From NCBI GenBank assembly GCA_024278035.1, contig JAJRUA010000407.1, forward strand, positions 1 through 5,996: DNA of 5,996 nt. The letters run 5' to 3'. Of this stretch, positions 1 to 5,936 are shown piece after piece (within the stretch, counting starts at the first letter, position 1; every line of letters starts with the position of its first letter). This DNA comes from Planctomycetota bacterium. Its GTDB lineage: Bacteria > Planctomycetota > Planctomycetia > Pirellulales > Lacipirellulaceae. The position numbers and the translations under genes are program-made. Under the pieces are notes generated by a model. The model did no database searches. It was not told the origin of the DNA and saw only the letters and a list, made by a program, of their open reading frames with translations.

Positions 1-1
1 G

Positions 2-118
2 GTAGACCGCTATGGCGGTAAAGGAGACGCTCGTTTCGAGGCGATGCAGACAAAAATCGACCAGCGAATCGATGCTCTCCCGCCCTATGTCCTGCAACGC
101 TTGGGGCTGCCAAGGTAG
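2..118 (+). CDS. C-terminal fragment of an unidentified protein
   Basis: An open frame enters from the left edge and runs 38 codons to TAG at 116-118. The visible tail is hydrophilic and probably helical (residues such as FEAMQTKIDQRIDALPP) and ends in LQRLGLPR. I do not recognise the family and see no catalytic motif. The other two forward frames are less convincing; the one starting at base 1 stops after six codons. It is on the same strand as gnd, but about 227 bases separate them and a large inverted repeat lies between, so co-transcription is doubtful. The fragment could be a chance open frame, since 38 codons is short. Confidence 0.5.
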   Translation, partial: VDRYGGKGDARFEAMQTKIDQRIDALPPYVLQRLGLPR

Positions 119-133
119 AGCAACTATCACTAT

Positions 134-203
134 CACTTGAGTGTTCCGCTTGAATAGACGTTTTATGCTGCTATACGAGCACCGCTACCGGAACACGCAA
201 GTG
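134..203. repeat. 15-bp imperfect inverted repeat, possible stem-loop or small palindromic element
   Basis: The arms CACTTGAGTGTTCCG (134-148) and CGGAACACGCAAGTG (189-203) are reverse complements at 14 of 15 positions, separated by 40 bases. A second small perfect hairpin, AGTGCG-GCT-CGCACT (200-214), overlaps the right arm, so the two structures would compete. No T-run follows, so this is not a standard intrinsic terminator. It lies between the upstream fragment's stop and gnd. It could be a processed mRNA hairpin, a binding site, or the ends of a tiny non-autonomous element. I see no flanking target duplication. Confidence 0.6.
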
Positions 204-333
204 CGGCTCGCACTAAGTGGCAAAAAAACGGTATCGGGAGGACTTTCTTCACCTGTATTGACCCGACTGGACGATAGCAGGAAGATTGGGCGTTTACGGT
301 AGCCAGTATCGGTTGCCCTTCGGTCTCTTAGCC

Positions 334-339
334 AGGAAG
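334..339 (+). promoter_or_regulatory. Ribosome binding site that sets the gnd start
   Basis: AGGAAG lies six bases before GTG at 346. This supports starting gnd there and not at the in-frame TTG at 286. A second AGGAAG at 279-284 ends only one base before that TTG, too close to work well for it. Confidence 0.65.
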
Positions 340-345
340 AATTCC

Positions 346-1791
346 GTGAGTGAGCTGTGCGATTTCGGTTTGATTGGTTTGGCCGTCATGGGCGAGAACT
401 TGGCGCTCAACGTTGAAAGCCGTGGCTACAAGGTCGCGGTTTATAACCGGACGACGAGCAAGGTGGATGACTTCATCGCAGGCCGGGCTGCCGGAAAGCA
501 ATTCGTCGGCTGTCATTCGATTGAAGAACTGGTCAAAAACCTCGCGACGCCGCGCCGTGTGATGATAATGGTCAAGGCGGGGCCCGCGGTTGATGCGGTG
601 ATCAACGCCCTCAAGCCGTTCCTCTCGCCGGGCGATGTTATCATCGATGGTGGCAACACTTACTATGCCGACACCGAACGGCGAACCCAAGAGGTCGAGG
701 AGGCCGGGTTCCTCTTCTCCGGTACGGGCGTCTCGGGAGGGGAAGAAGGGGCCCTCAAAGGCCCCAGCATGATGCCCGGCGGCAGCCCCGACTCGTGGCC
801 AATCCTTAAACCAATCTTCCAGGCGATTGCGGCAAAGGTTGGGCCGAACGGCAACATCCCTTGCTGCGAATGGGTGGGCCCGCGCGGTGCAGGGCACTAC
901 GTGAAGATGGTCCATAATGGCATTGAGTACGGCGACATGCAGCTCATCTGCGAAGCCTACTCGCTGATGAAAGAGGGGCTCGGCCTCTCGAACGACGAAC
1001 TCTACGAGGTCTTTGCTGAGTGGAATCGGGGAGATCTGGATAGCTATCTGATCGAAATCACACGCGATATTTTCAGCGTGAAGGATGACCAGGGAGAGGG
1101 CTACATGGTGGACAAGGTGCTCGATCGAGCGGGGGCCAAGGGGACCGGCAAATGGATGAGCCAACTGGCGCTCGACTTGGGCGTACCTAGTACTTTGGTG
1201 ACCGAGGCGGTTTATGCCCGGTCCCTTTCAGCACGTAAGGACGAACGCGTCCGTGCAAGCGGGGCCCTCAAGGGGCCCGATCCCAAGTACTCGGGCGATA
1301 AGAAGGCGTTCATCGAACAAATCCGTCAAGCCCTTTATGCCTCAAAAATCGTTAGCTACGCACAAGGTTTTGTCCAATTGCAAGCCGCGGCAGCCGAGCA
1401 TGATTGGCCACTAAACTATGGCGATTGTGCGATGCTGTGGCGAGGTGGTTGTATTATTCGTGCGGTCTTCCTCGATGGAATCAAAGAGGCCTTCGATGCC
1501 GATCCGAAGCTAGAGAATCTTTTGTTAGCCCCCTACTTTGCCGAGGCGGTTGATAAGGCCCAAGACGCTTGGCGGCATGTGGTAGCTTCGTCGGCGACGC
1601 TCGGCATTCCCGCCCCCACGTTCGCCACGGCCCTGGCTTACTACGATGGCTACCGCCGTGCGTCGTTGCCAGCGAACCTGCTGCAAGCCCAGCGCGACTA
1701 CTTTGGGGCCCACACCTACGAACGGACCGACAAGCCACGGGGAGAAATGTTCCACACCGACTGGATTCAGGAACGCAAGCCGCCTAGCTAA
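346..1791 (+). CDS. gnd: 6-phosphogluconate dehydrogenase, decarboxylating (NADP+)
   Basis: This enzyme oxidatively decarboxylates 6-phosphogluconate to ribulose 5-phosphate and yields NADPH in the cytosolic pentose phosphate pathway. From GTG 346 it is 481 residues, close to the family norm of about 470-490. The N-terminal Rossmann domain opens with GLAVMGENLALN (11-22), and NRT at 34-36 is the NADP-selective motif. DGGNTYY (about 101-107) and GTGVSGGEEGA (about 126-136) bind substrate and cofactor. The catalytic residues are Lys187 (HYVKMVHNGIEY) and Glu194. The family signature VLDRAGAKGTGKW is at 258-270. The C-terminal tail with YERTD and FHTDW (458-473), which completes the neighbouring subunit's active site, is intact. 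The 20 extra residues available upstream from TTG 286 do not resemble the family. No second pathway gene is visible nearby. Confidence 0.97.
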   Translation: MSELCDFGLIGLAVMGENLALNVESRGYKVAVYNRTTSKVDDFIAGRAAGKQFVGCHSIEELVKNLATPRRVMIMVKAGPAVDAVINALKPFLSPGDVIIDGGNTYYADTERRTQEVEEAGFLFSGTGVSGGEEGALKGPSMMPGGSPDSWPILKPIFQAIAAKVGPNGNIPCCEWVGPRGAGHYVKMVHNGIEYGDMQLICEAYSLMKEGLGLSNDELYEVFAEWNRGDLDSYLIEITRDIFSVKDDQGEGYMVDKVLDRAGAKGTGKWMSQLALDLGVPSTLVTEAVYARSLSARKDERVRASGALKGPDPKYSGDKKAFIEQIRQALYASKIVSYAQGFVQLQAAAAEHDWPLNYGDCAMLWRGGCIIRAVFLDGIKEAFDADPKLENLLLAPYFAEAVDKAQDAWRHVVASSATLGIPAPTFATALAYYDGYRRASLPANLLQAQRDYFGAHTYERTDKPRGEMFHTDWIQERKPPS

Positions 1792-1807
1792 TGGAGGGGG
1801 GGAGCTT

Positions 1808-1894
1808 ATCAACAACGGAAGCGAACGGGCGCTGCGCCATGCGGTGATTTGGCGGAAGCTGTCCTTCGGAACCCAAAGTGCCTCAGGCAGCCGC
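1808..1894 (+). pseudogene. IS66-family transposase C-terminal remnant
   Basis: Twenty-nine codons read INNGSERALRHAVIWRKLSF followed by GTQSASGSR. This is the hallmark end of the IS66 DDE transposase catalytic domain: the N-N-x-x-E-R motif carries the third acidic catalytic residue, and WRKLSFGTQS-GS-R is highly characteristic. The match begins abruptly about 16 bases after the gnd stop, in another frame. It ends after GSR, where family members usually continue with FVE and a helix. There is no start codon of its own, and neither IS end is recognisable. The fragment is a decayed scar of a past insertion, of a different IS66 branch from the remnant at 3553-4260. Confidence 0.85.
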
Positions 1895-2232
1895 GCCGTT
1901 CAAGCCAATTTCGAGAGGAAGTCGGCGCCCTCGTTGATTCCCGGGGCGTGAACGGTTACCAATCTAGGGGTTTCGACTTTTGGCCAAACCGTGACGCCCG
2001 GCAGCGGGGCTGATACGAATAACAATGGCCTGCATCGACGCGTCAGACTATACCCTCTGGCGCGACGCCTACGCGGTGGCAAGCGTTCGGTGCCTGAGCC
2101 AAGTTATTTCGCCTGAGGCTTGTCTGCGTGCGGAGCAGGTAACCGGTGGACTGCAAGACGGACACACAGAGAACGTATGAGAGGCGTCTGGAGCCCGCCT
2201 CCCACAATCCCCTCCGGTCTTTTTCCTCCATG
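1895..2232. other. Intergenic stretch with no recognisable gene
   Basis: About 340 bases lie between the IS66 scrap and the citrate synthase stop codon. The short open frames on both strands show no family resemblance or convincing start. A six-base hairpin GAGGCG/CGCCTC (2181-2186 and 2196-2201) lies about 30 bases beyond the citrate synthase stop on its transcript side, but no T-run follows it, so a terminator is not supported. CGGTTACC (1953-1960) and GGTAACCG (2138-2145) form a distant 8-bp inverted pair, probably by chance. The region is most likely decayed mobile-element DNA plus the 3' flank of both genes. Confidence 0.5.
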
Positions 2233-3369
2233 CTATCGCTCCTGGATTGCCGTAATCGAGCGTTCTTCAGGGCCCACGTATTCTCCCAGGGGACGGACCA
2301 AGCGGTTTTCGCTCAGTTGCTCGGCAACGTGGGCGGTCCAGCCCGTGACGCGGGCCATGACGAAGATGGGCGTGAAGATCGGCGACTCGAAACCCATCAG
2401 GTGATAGACGGGGCCAGCAGGGAAGTCGAGGTTGGGGTAGATTTTCTTCTCGGCGACCATCTTCTCTTCGAGGATTTTTGAGATCGCTTCAAGTTTCTCA
2501 CCGCCACGCAAACGGACCATCTGCTCGCGATAGAGCGTCATTGTCGGCACTCGGGAGTCGCCCAGCCGGTAGAGCCGGTGGCCGAATCCCATCACTTTTT
2601 TCTTGTTTGCCAGCGCGTCGTCAAGCCACGCAGCGGCTTGGTCGGGCGAACCGATTTCATCGAGCATGTGCATGACCGCCTCGTTCGCTCCGCCGTGCAA
2701 CGATCCCTTGAGCGAAGCGATTGCCCCAGTGACCGCGCCGCACAGATCCGATAGCGAAGAAACAATCACTCGGGCGGTGAAGGTCGAAGCATTGAAACCA
2801 TGCTCGGCGTACAGTGTCAGCGAACCATCGAACGCTTTGACAATTTCCGTGTCGGGAACTTCGTCGAAGCACATATGGAAGAAGTTTTCGGAAAACGAAA
2901 GATCGGCTCGCGGTGCAATGACCGATTCACCTCGATGGATACGGCGTGTGGCGGCAATGAGCGTCGGAATCTTTGCCATGAGCGACACCCCTTTTCGCAG
3001 CGCTGACTCAGCATCGTCCGCCCCGCAGAACTCCTCATCCATGCCAAGAAAGCTCACGCCAGTGCGGATGGCGTCCATCGGGTGCCCCCCCTTTGGGAAT
3101 CGCTGTAATACTTCAAGCAGTGCGTCGCTCACCCCGCGTGCCGCACGCTCGTTGGCACAAAACGTCTTGAGTTCGGATTGCGTTGGCAATTCACCGTAGA
3201 GGAGCAAATGAGCCACTTCCTCGAATTGACATTTCTCGGCCAACTCATGGACGGGATAACCCCGGTAATAGAGCGACTTCTGAGCAGGAACCACGTTCGA
3301 GACACGGGTCGTATCGAAGATGATTCCTTCGAGGCCTTTCTTCGCTTTGAATCGGTCCGGCTTATCCAT
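2233..3369 (-). CDS. gltA: Citrate synthase (small type; 2-methylcitrate synthase possible)
   Basis: The enzyme condenses oxaloacetate with acetyl-CoA to citrate, the entry step of the TCA cycle; close relatives use propionyl-CoA to make 2-methylcitrate. It has 378 residues, the size of the short bacterial citrate synthases, and lacks the N-terminal extension of the allosteric E. coli type. The N-terminus GLEGIIFDTT and YYRGYPVHELAE (about 34-45) are typical. The catalytic triad is present: His225 (SLHGGANE), His264 (GFGHRLY) and Asp315 (YPNLDF). Substrate-binding AEHGFNASTF (188-197), Arg340 and the C-terminal RPLGEYVGP (359-367) are also intact. The ATG at 3367-3369 has no clear Shine-Dalgarno. 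It is convergent with gnd and monocistronic as far as visible. Sequence alone does not separate citrate from methylcitrate synthase; no prp genes are adjacent, so I favour citrate synthase. Confidence 0.95.
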   Translation of the reverse strand: MDKPDRFKAKKGLEGIIFDTTRVSNVVPAQKSLYYRGYPVHELAEKCQFEEVAHLLLYGELPTQSELKTFCANERAARGVSDALLEVLQRFPKGGHPMDAIRTGVSFLGMDEEFCGADDAESALRKGVSLMAKIPTLIAATRRIHRGESVIAPRADLSFSENFFHMCFDEVPDTEIVKAFDGSLTLYAEHGFNASTFTARVIVSSLSDLCGAVTGAIASLKGSLHGGANEAVMHMLDEIGSPDQAAAWLDDALANKKKVMGFGHRLYRLGDSRVPTMTLYREQMVRLRGGEKLEAISKILEEKMVAEKKIYPNLDFPAGPVYHLMGFESPIFTPIFVMARVTGWTAHVAEQLSENRLVRPLGEYVGPEERSITAIQER

Positions 3370-3419
3370 AGGGGCTTATCTTTGGTTTTGGGGTGAGAGA
3401 AGAGGGCTACACTACCGTG

Positions 3420-3454
3420 CAAAATCGTATGGAAGGCTATTGTACGCGATTTTG
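3420..3454 (-). promoter_or_regulatory. Candidate promoter region of citrate synthase with an 8-bp inverted repeat
   Basis: On the minus strand TACAAT (3444 down to 3439) matches the -10 consensus at five of six positions and would give a leader of about 60 bases before the ATG. No good -35 hexamer sits 16-18 bases upstream. The element lies inside a perfect inverted repeat, CAAAATCG (3420-3427) and CGATTTTG (3447-3454), with 19 bases between the arms. That arrangement would suit a repressor or activator site, but no regulator is visible and both elements could be fortuitous. Confidence 0.3.
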
Positions 3455-3552
3455 GGAAAAGAGTCGCTCCACCCAAATCAATGCCCAGGACAACTGCAAA
3501 GTCGTTTCCGGAGAAGGATTTTAGGAGATGCGGGGCCTGTTTTTGTATCTTC

Positions 3553-4260
3553 TCAACCGCTAGCAGCGGCTTGGATTGCTTGGGCGAGGGAGAGTATCTC
3601 GAATTTTCGGGCGATCCGGTCGCGGAAGCAGGCGTAGATGCCGTGCAGCTTGGCGGTTTGGACAATCGTCGTGAAGATGTCCATGGCGCGAGCGCTGCGG
3701 CTGTGCAGGCTCGCATCGCGACGCCGCGCGCTCACACGGGCTTGAAGCTCCGATGAGTTGTTATGCAACGGAACTTCCGGAACGGAAAATACGGTCAACA
3801 ACTCGTCTTTCTTCAACGCTGTCTTTGCAATGCGCGCATCAATATCCTCCTAGCCCGTTTGCGTCAAGAAAAGTTCGTCGAATTCTTTTCGTAACATTTT
3901 TGCCAATTCCTCCGTCGGACCATCGCGGTAACGATGGGGCAAATGGTAGTAGTCCCAGTAGTGATCCAAAAACGAATCGAGGCGATTCTTATGACGTGAC
4001 GTCACGGGCGATAGCTTTTCGTAGTGACGCCCCGCGTGAACAATGGCGTCGAACTCCCCGGCGAACGTGTCGGCCGTCTTTGTCAAAATGTTCGAGACGC
4101 TACCCGACGAAATCTGAACGTCGAAGTTCTCCAGGAACTCCCGAATCTTCGGCTCGCTCATGTTTCCGCAGTACTTGAGCGACAAGATAAGCGACCGCAA
4201 GTTCGCCCCGAAGTCGCCCTGGTCATAGCCACCTGGGAGCGGGCCGCGAAAATATCTGTT
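3553..4260 (-). pseudogene. Degraded IS66-like transposase (internal deletion and amber stop)
   Basis: A minus-strand frame beginning near 4257 (YFRGPLPGGYDQGDFG) continues with SLKYCGNMSEPKIREFLENF and SSGSVSNILTKTADTF, the region before the catalytic core in a large IS66-like transposase subgroup. At 4027-4038 it jumps from DAIVHAG directly to GRHYEKLSPV. In full-length relatives as I recall them, these lie a few hundred residues apart, with the first two catalytic aspartates between. A TAG at 3850-3852 then interrupts TG*EDIDARIAKT where Tyr is expected. The same frame continues without frameshift through VPLHNNSSELQARVSARRR (third acidic residue in the N-N-x-x-E motif) and HSRSARAMDIFTT to TGA at 3553-3555. 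About 234 codons remain of an original near 550-600. The N-terminus is missing and no terminal repeats are evident, so it cannot transpose. Confidence 0.83.
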
Positions 4261-4271
4261 TTGTTTCGGTG

Positions 4272-4337
4272 AATACTAGCCACTTCGGCAAGTCGCTCGT
4301 CGGGCGTCAAGAAAGCTGGATCGTCGATGGGTCGCAT
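4272..4337 (-). pseudogene. Truncated 5' end of a small gene (MRPIDDPAFLTPDERLAEVASI)
   Basis: An ATG at 4337, behind a strong AGGAG with a seven-base spacer, starts MRPIDDPAFL and TPDERLAEVASI. I recall proteins opening with this MRPID-P-LTP-ER-EVA pattern in planctomycetes, often near site-specific recombinase or transposon genes, but I cannot name the family. About 22 codons in, the resemblance stops, and the downstream DNA in another frame becomes the IS66-like remnant. The frame itself stays open to 4158 with unrelated-looking residues (59 codons in all). The likely history is insertion or deletion by the IS66 element removing the rest of the gene. It is divergent from the HEPN-like gene at 4497. 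Confidence 0.55.
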
Positions 4338-4344
4338 GGAACAT

Positions 4345-4349
4345 CTCCT
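4345..4349 (-). promoter_or_regulatory. Strong ribosome binding site of the truncated gene
   Basis: Read on the minus strand, AGGAG stands seven bases before the ATG at 4337. It is the best Shine-Dalgarno sequence in the window and shows that the 22-codon fragment is a genuine gene start. Confidence 0.65.
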
Positions 4350-4411
4350 GGTGGAGTTGCCCACAACGACCTTCGCTTGGCGACCGGCGCGGTGTCTGGC
4401 AGGAACAGTTG

Positions 4412-4436
4412 GGTTAACAGCCTCTATCTGTTAACC
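4412..4436. promoter_or_regulatory. Perfect 9-bp palindrome in the divergent intergenic region, candidate operator
   Basis: GGTTAACAG (4412-4420) and CTGTTAACC (4428-4436) are perfect reverse complements around a seven-base spacer. The site lies midway between the two divergent starts (ATG 4337 on minus, ATG 4497 on plus). On the plus strand a weak promoter, TTGGGT (4409-4414) and TAACCT (4432-4437) with 17-base spacing, would span it, each hexamer matching consensus at only three of six positions. It could bind a dimeric repressor. It could instead be a recombination site, since CTGTTAA recurs at 5834 and 5852 beyond the gene. Confidence 0.5.
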
Positions 4437-4496
4437 TATCCCGGTTGGAGTCCGTTTTGACGAATTGAGGATGCGGCAAAGAGACGGTGCAATAAA

Positions 4497-5810
4497 ATGA
4501 CGGAGACAATTTTGCCAGCGGAAGTACCGAAGGGATTGGATGCACCCATCGAAATTGGCACAGCCGTCGAACAATTCGAAGTCTGGTCTGGGAAGACTAA
4601 GTTCCGGCAGAAGGGCAACGAAACCGCTGGCCAAGGAAGAGTGTTTCTGGACATCCTGCCGGTTCCTGAATTCCGATTCGAATTCACACCGGAACCACCA
4701 TTGGGGGCTGGCGTACTTGAGTGCGGGCCGCTGATAGGAGCCATCGACTGTCATGTAACGCAAACCGGAGAAGTGTATTCAGGTCACATAGAAGGCCAAG
4801 CCAACAACAACGATGCTCTACCTTCATCAGTCGCCAGCGCCGTCTATATCGTGATCAATGGTCCGAATGTCAACGGCAGTCCAATACGCCGCGCTAACCA
4901 ACGCTTTTGCGGCCGGATGACCGCAAAAGCTGAGGGAGTAGAAGTCATTGTCGATCGCTTGGCATCCAAAAAGCAAGAACGAAGATGTATCTACGACAGT
5001 ACGCATGTCGTCCGTTGTGCCTTTTCCGATGGCGCGACGATTCAGGAAGTGGACACGGTTTCCACGAATCTGTTTCGATCATTGTCGTTGATGAAGTGTC
5101 GCTGGGTTGGGCTCTTGGGACCATGGCTTTATGACTCGTCCGAAAAAGAGATTGGCTTCCGCTTATCAATGACAAAGACGATGCGAAATGACGGGACGAT
5201 ATCTTGGTGCCATGAGACGATGGGGGATTGCTTTGCTGAGTTCTTTCCCTCTGTATTCTCTGCTTTCACGAACGAAAAACGCTCGGCCCCATTGCAAACC
5301 GCTCTTCATTGGCTGATTGAGGCGGAGCAGTGCGCGGGCGGGGTTGAAGGTGCAATTATCCTTCAGCAAGCGGCTTTGGAGTGCCTCGCCTGGTTGGAAG
5401 TGGTCAAAGAACGTCGTCTTTGCAGCGAGTCTGGATTCAAATCCTTGCCAGCCAGTGACAAGATTCGGTGGCTCTTGTCCCTCCACCAAATTGAGGCTGC
5501 CATCCCGGACAAATCTGATCCCATCAGGTCATATGCCAAAGCGTTCAACCTGACAGATTTAATCGACGTGTTGGTCGACGTTCGAAACGCCCTCGTTCAT
5601 GCTGAACCGAAGAAGGCTGATCGACTTTTTGGCCGAAACAAGGGAGATGAGGAGCGTAGCGACCTCTGGCATCAGGTCGGTGGAATTCTGCAGCAGGCCG
5701 TCCTCGCGTCGATTGGGTACAACGGGGTGATGCTGCGTCGCGACGTTGATTCTGTGTTTGCAGCAAGCGCGGTTCGGCGAGTGCCCTGGGCAGAGGTTGG
5801 TGAATCGTAA
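4497..5810 (+). CDS. HEPN-like hypothetical protein, possible defence RNase
   Basis: This is an intact protein of 437 residues. Roughly residues 1-245 look beta-rich (for example GRVFLDILPVPEFRFEF and the valine-rich SVASAVYIVINGP) with no enzyme motif I can name. From about 265 it is helical: ALHWLIEAEQCAGGVEGAII, LQQAALECLAWLEVV (289-303), LPASDKIRWLLSL (317-329), then DVRNALVHAEPKKADRL (361-377). RNALVH (363-368) fits the R-x4-6-H motif of HEPN domains, many of which are metal-independent RNases in abortive-infection or toxin-antitoxin systems. I recognise this C-terminal pattern from widespread uncharacterised bacterial proteins. No signal peptide or membrane helix is seen, so it is probably cytosolic. 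ATG 4497 is the first ATG after the in-frame stop at 4458; its Shine-Dalgarno is weak. No antitoxin or partner gene is adjacent. Defence function is inferred. Confidence 0.85.
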   Translation: MTETILPAEVPKGLDAPIEIGTAVEQFEVWSGKTKFRQKGNETAGQGRVFLDILPVPEFRFEFTPEPPLGAGVLECGPLIGAIDCHVTQTGEVYSGHIEGQANNNDALPSSVASAVYIVINGPNVNGSPIRRANQRFCGRMTAKAEGVEVIVDRLASKKQERRCIYDSTHVVRCAFSDGATIQEVDTVSTNLFRSLSLMKCRWVGLLGPWLYDSSEKEIGFRLSMTKTMRNDGTISWCHETMGDCFAEFFPSVFSAFTNEKRSAPLQTALHWLIEAEQCAGGVEGAIILQQAALECLAWLEVVKERRLCSESGFKSLPASDKIRWLLSLHQIEAAIPDKSDPIRSYAKAFNLTDLIDVLVDVRNALVHAEPKKADRLFGRNKGDEERSDLWHQVGGILQQAVLASIGYNGVMLRRDVDSVFAASAVRRVPWAEVGES

Positions 5811-5818
5811 ACGAGGCT

Positions 5819-5936
5819 CCGAAAGGGACCGGCCTGTTAACTTTCGGGGGGCTGTTAATCAGAGATTCCGAGAGTTTTACCCCGAGATTTCGGGGGGCGG
5901 AAGGAACCTTGTAGTTCCCTTTCGGACCCCGAAAAG
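5819..5936. repeat. Cluster of CCGAAA/TTTCGG inverted repeats and CTGTTAA copies after the HEPN-like gene
   Basis: Just past the stop codon are CCGAAAG (5819-5825), CTTTCGG (5841-5847), TTTCGG (5888-5893), TTTCGG (5920-5925) and CCGAAA (5929-5934). They allow a 7-bp stem (5819-5847), a CCCCGA-GATT-TCGGGG hairpin (5880-5895), a GGAAC/GTTCC hairpin (5903-5918) and TTTCGG-ACC-CCGAAA (5920-5934). TTTCGGGGGGC occurs twice, 46 bases apart (5842, 5888), and CTGTTAA twice, 18 bases apart (5834, 5852). None of the hairpins has a T-run, so an intrinsic terminator is not demonstrated. The cluster may end transcription by another route or mark an element boundary. Confidence 0.55.

Noticed and set aside
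258..286. TTGACC followed 17 bases later by GAAGAT as a gnd promoter
   Set aside because: The -10 matches consensus at only three of six positions; this is not enough to call a promoter.
328..1164. Long minus-strand open frame (278 codons) opposite gnd
   Set aside because: It lies wholly antisense to a certain gnd coding region, has no family resemblance, and follows from gnd codon bias.
1953..2145. CGGTTACC and GGTAACCG as ends of a 193-bp element
   Set aside because: Only 8 bp match, nothing extends beyond the core, and no target duplication is visible; chance is the simpler explanation.
2603..3199. 198-codon plus-strand frame opposite citrate synthase
   Set aside because: It is antisense to a complete, motif-verified citrate synthase; its composition is serine/arginine-rich shadow sequence.
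3129..3716. 195-codon minus-strand frame spanning the citrate synthase start and the transposase end
   Set aside because: It overlaps two recognised features in a different frame, and its sequence is low-quality shadow with no recognisable domain.
3753..4178. 141-codon plus-strand frame opposite the IS66-like remnant
   Set aside because: The opposite strand has clear transposase similarity; this frame is rich in Ser/Arg/Pro and matches nothing.
4471..4500. Nine-codon minigene MRQRDGAIK whose TGA overlaps the ATG of the HEPN-like gene (ATGA)
   Set aside because: The overlap suggests translational coupling, but the only Shine-Dalgarno-like GAGG directly abuts its ATG with no spacer, so initiation there is unlikely.
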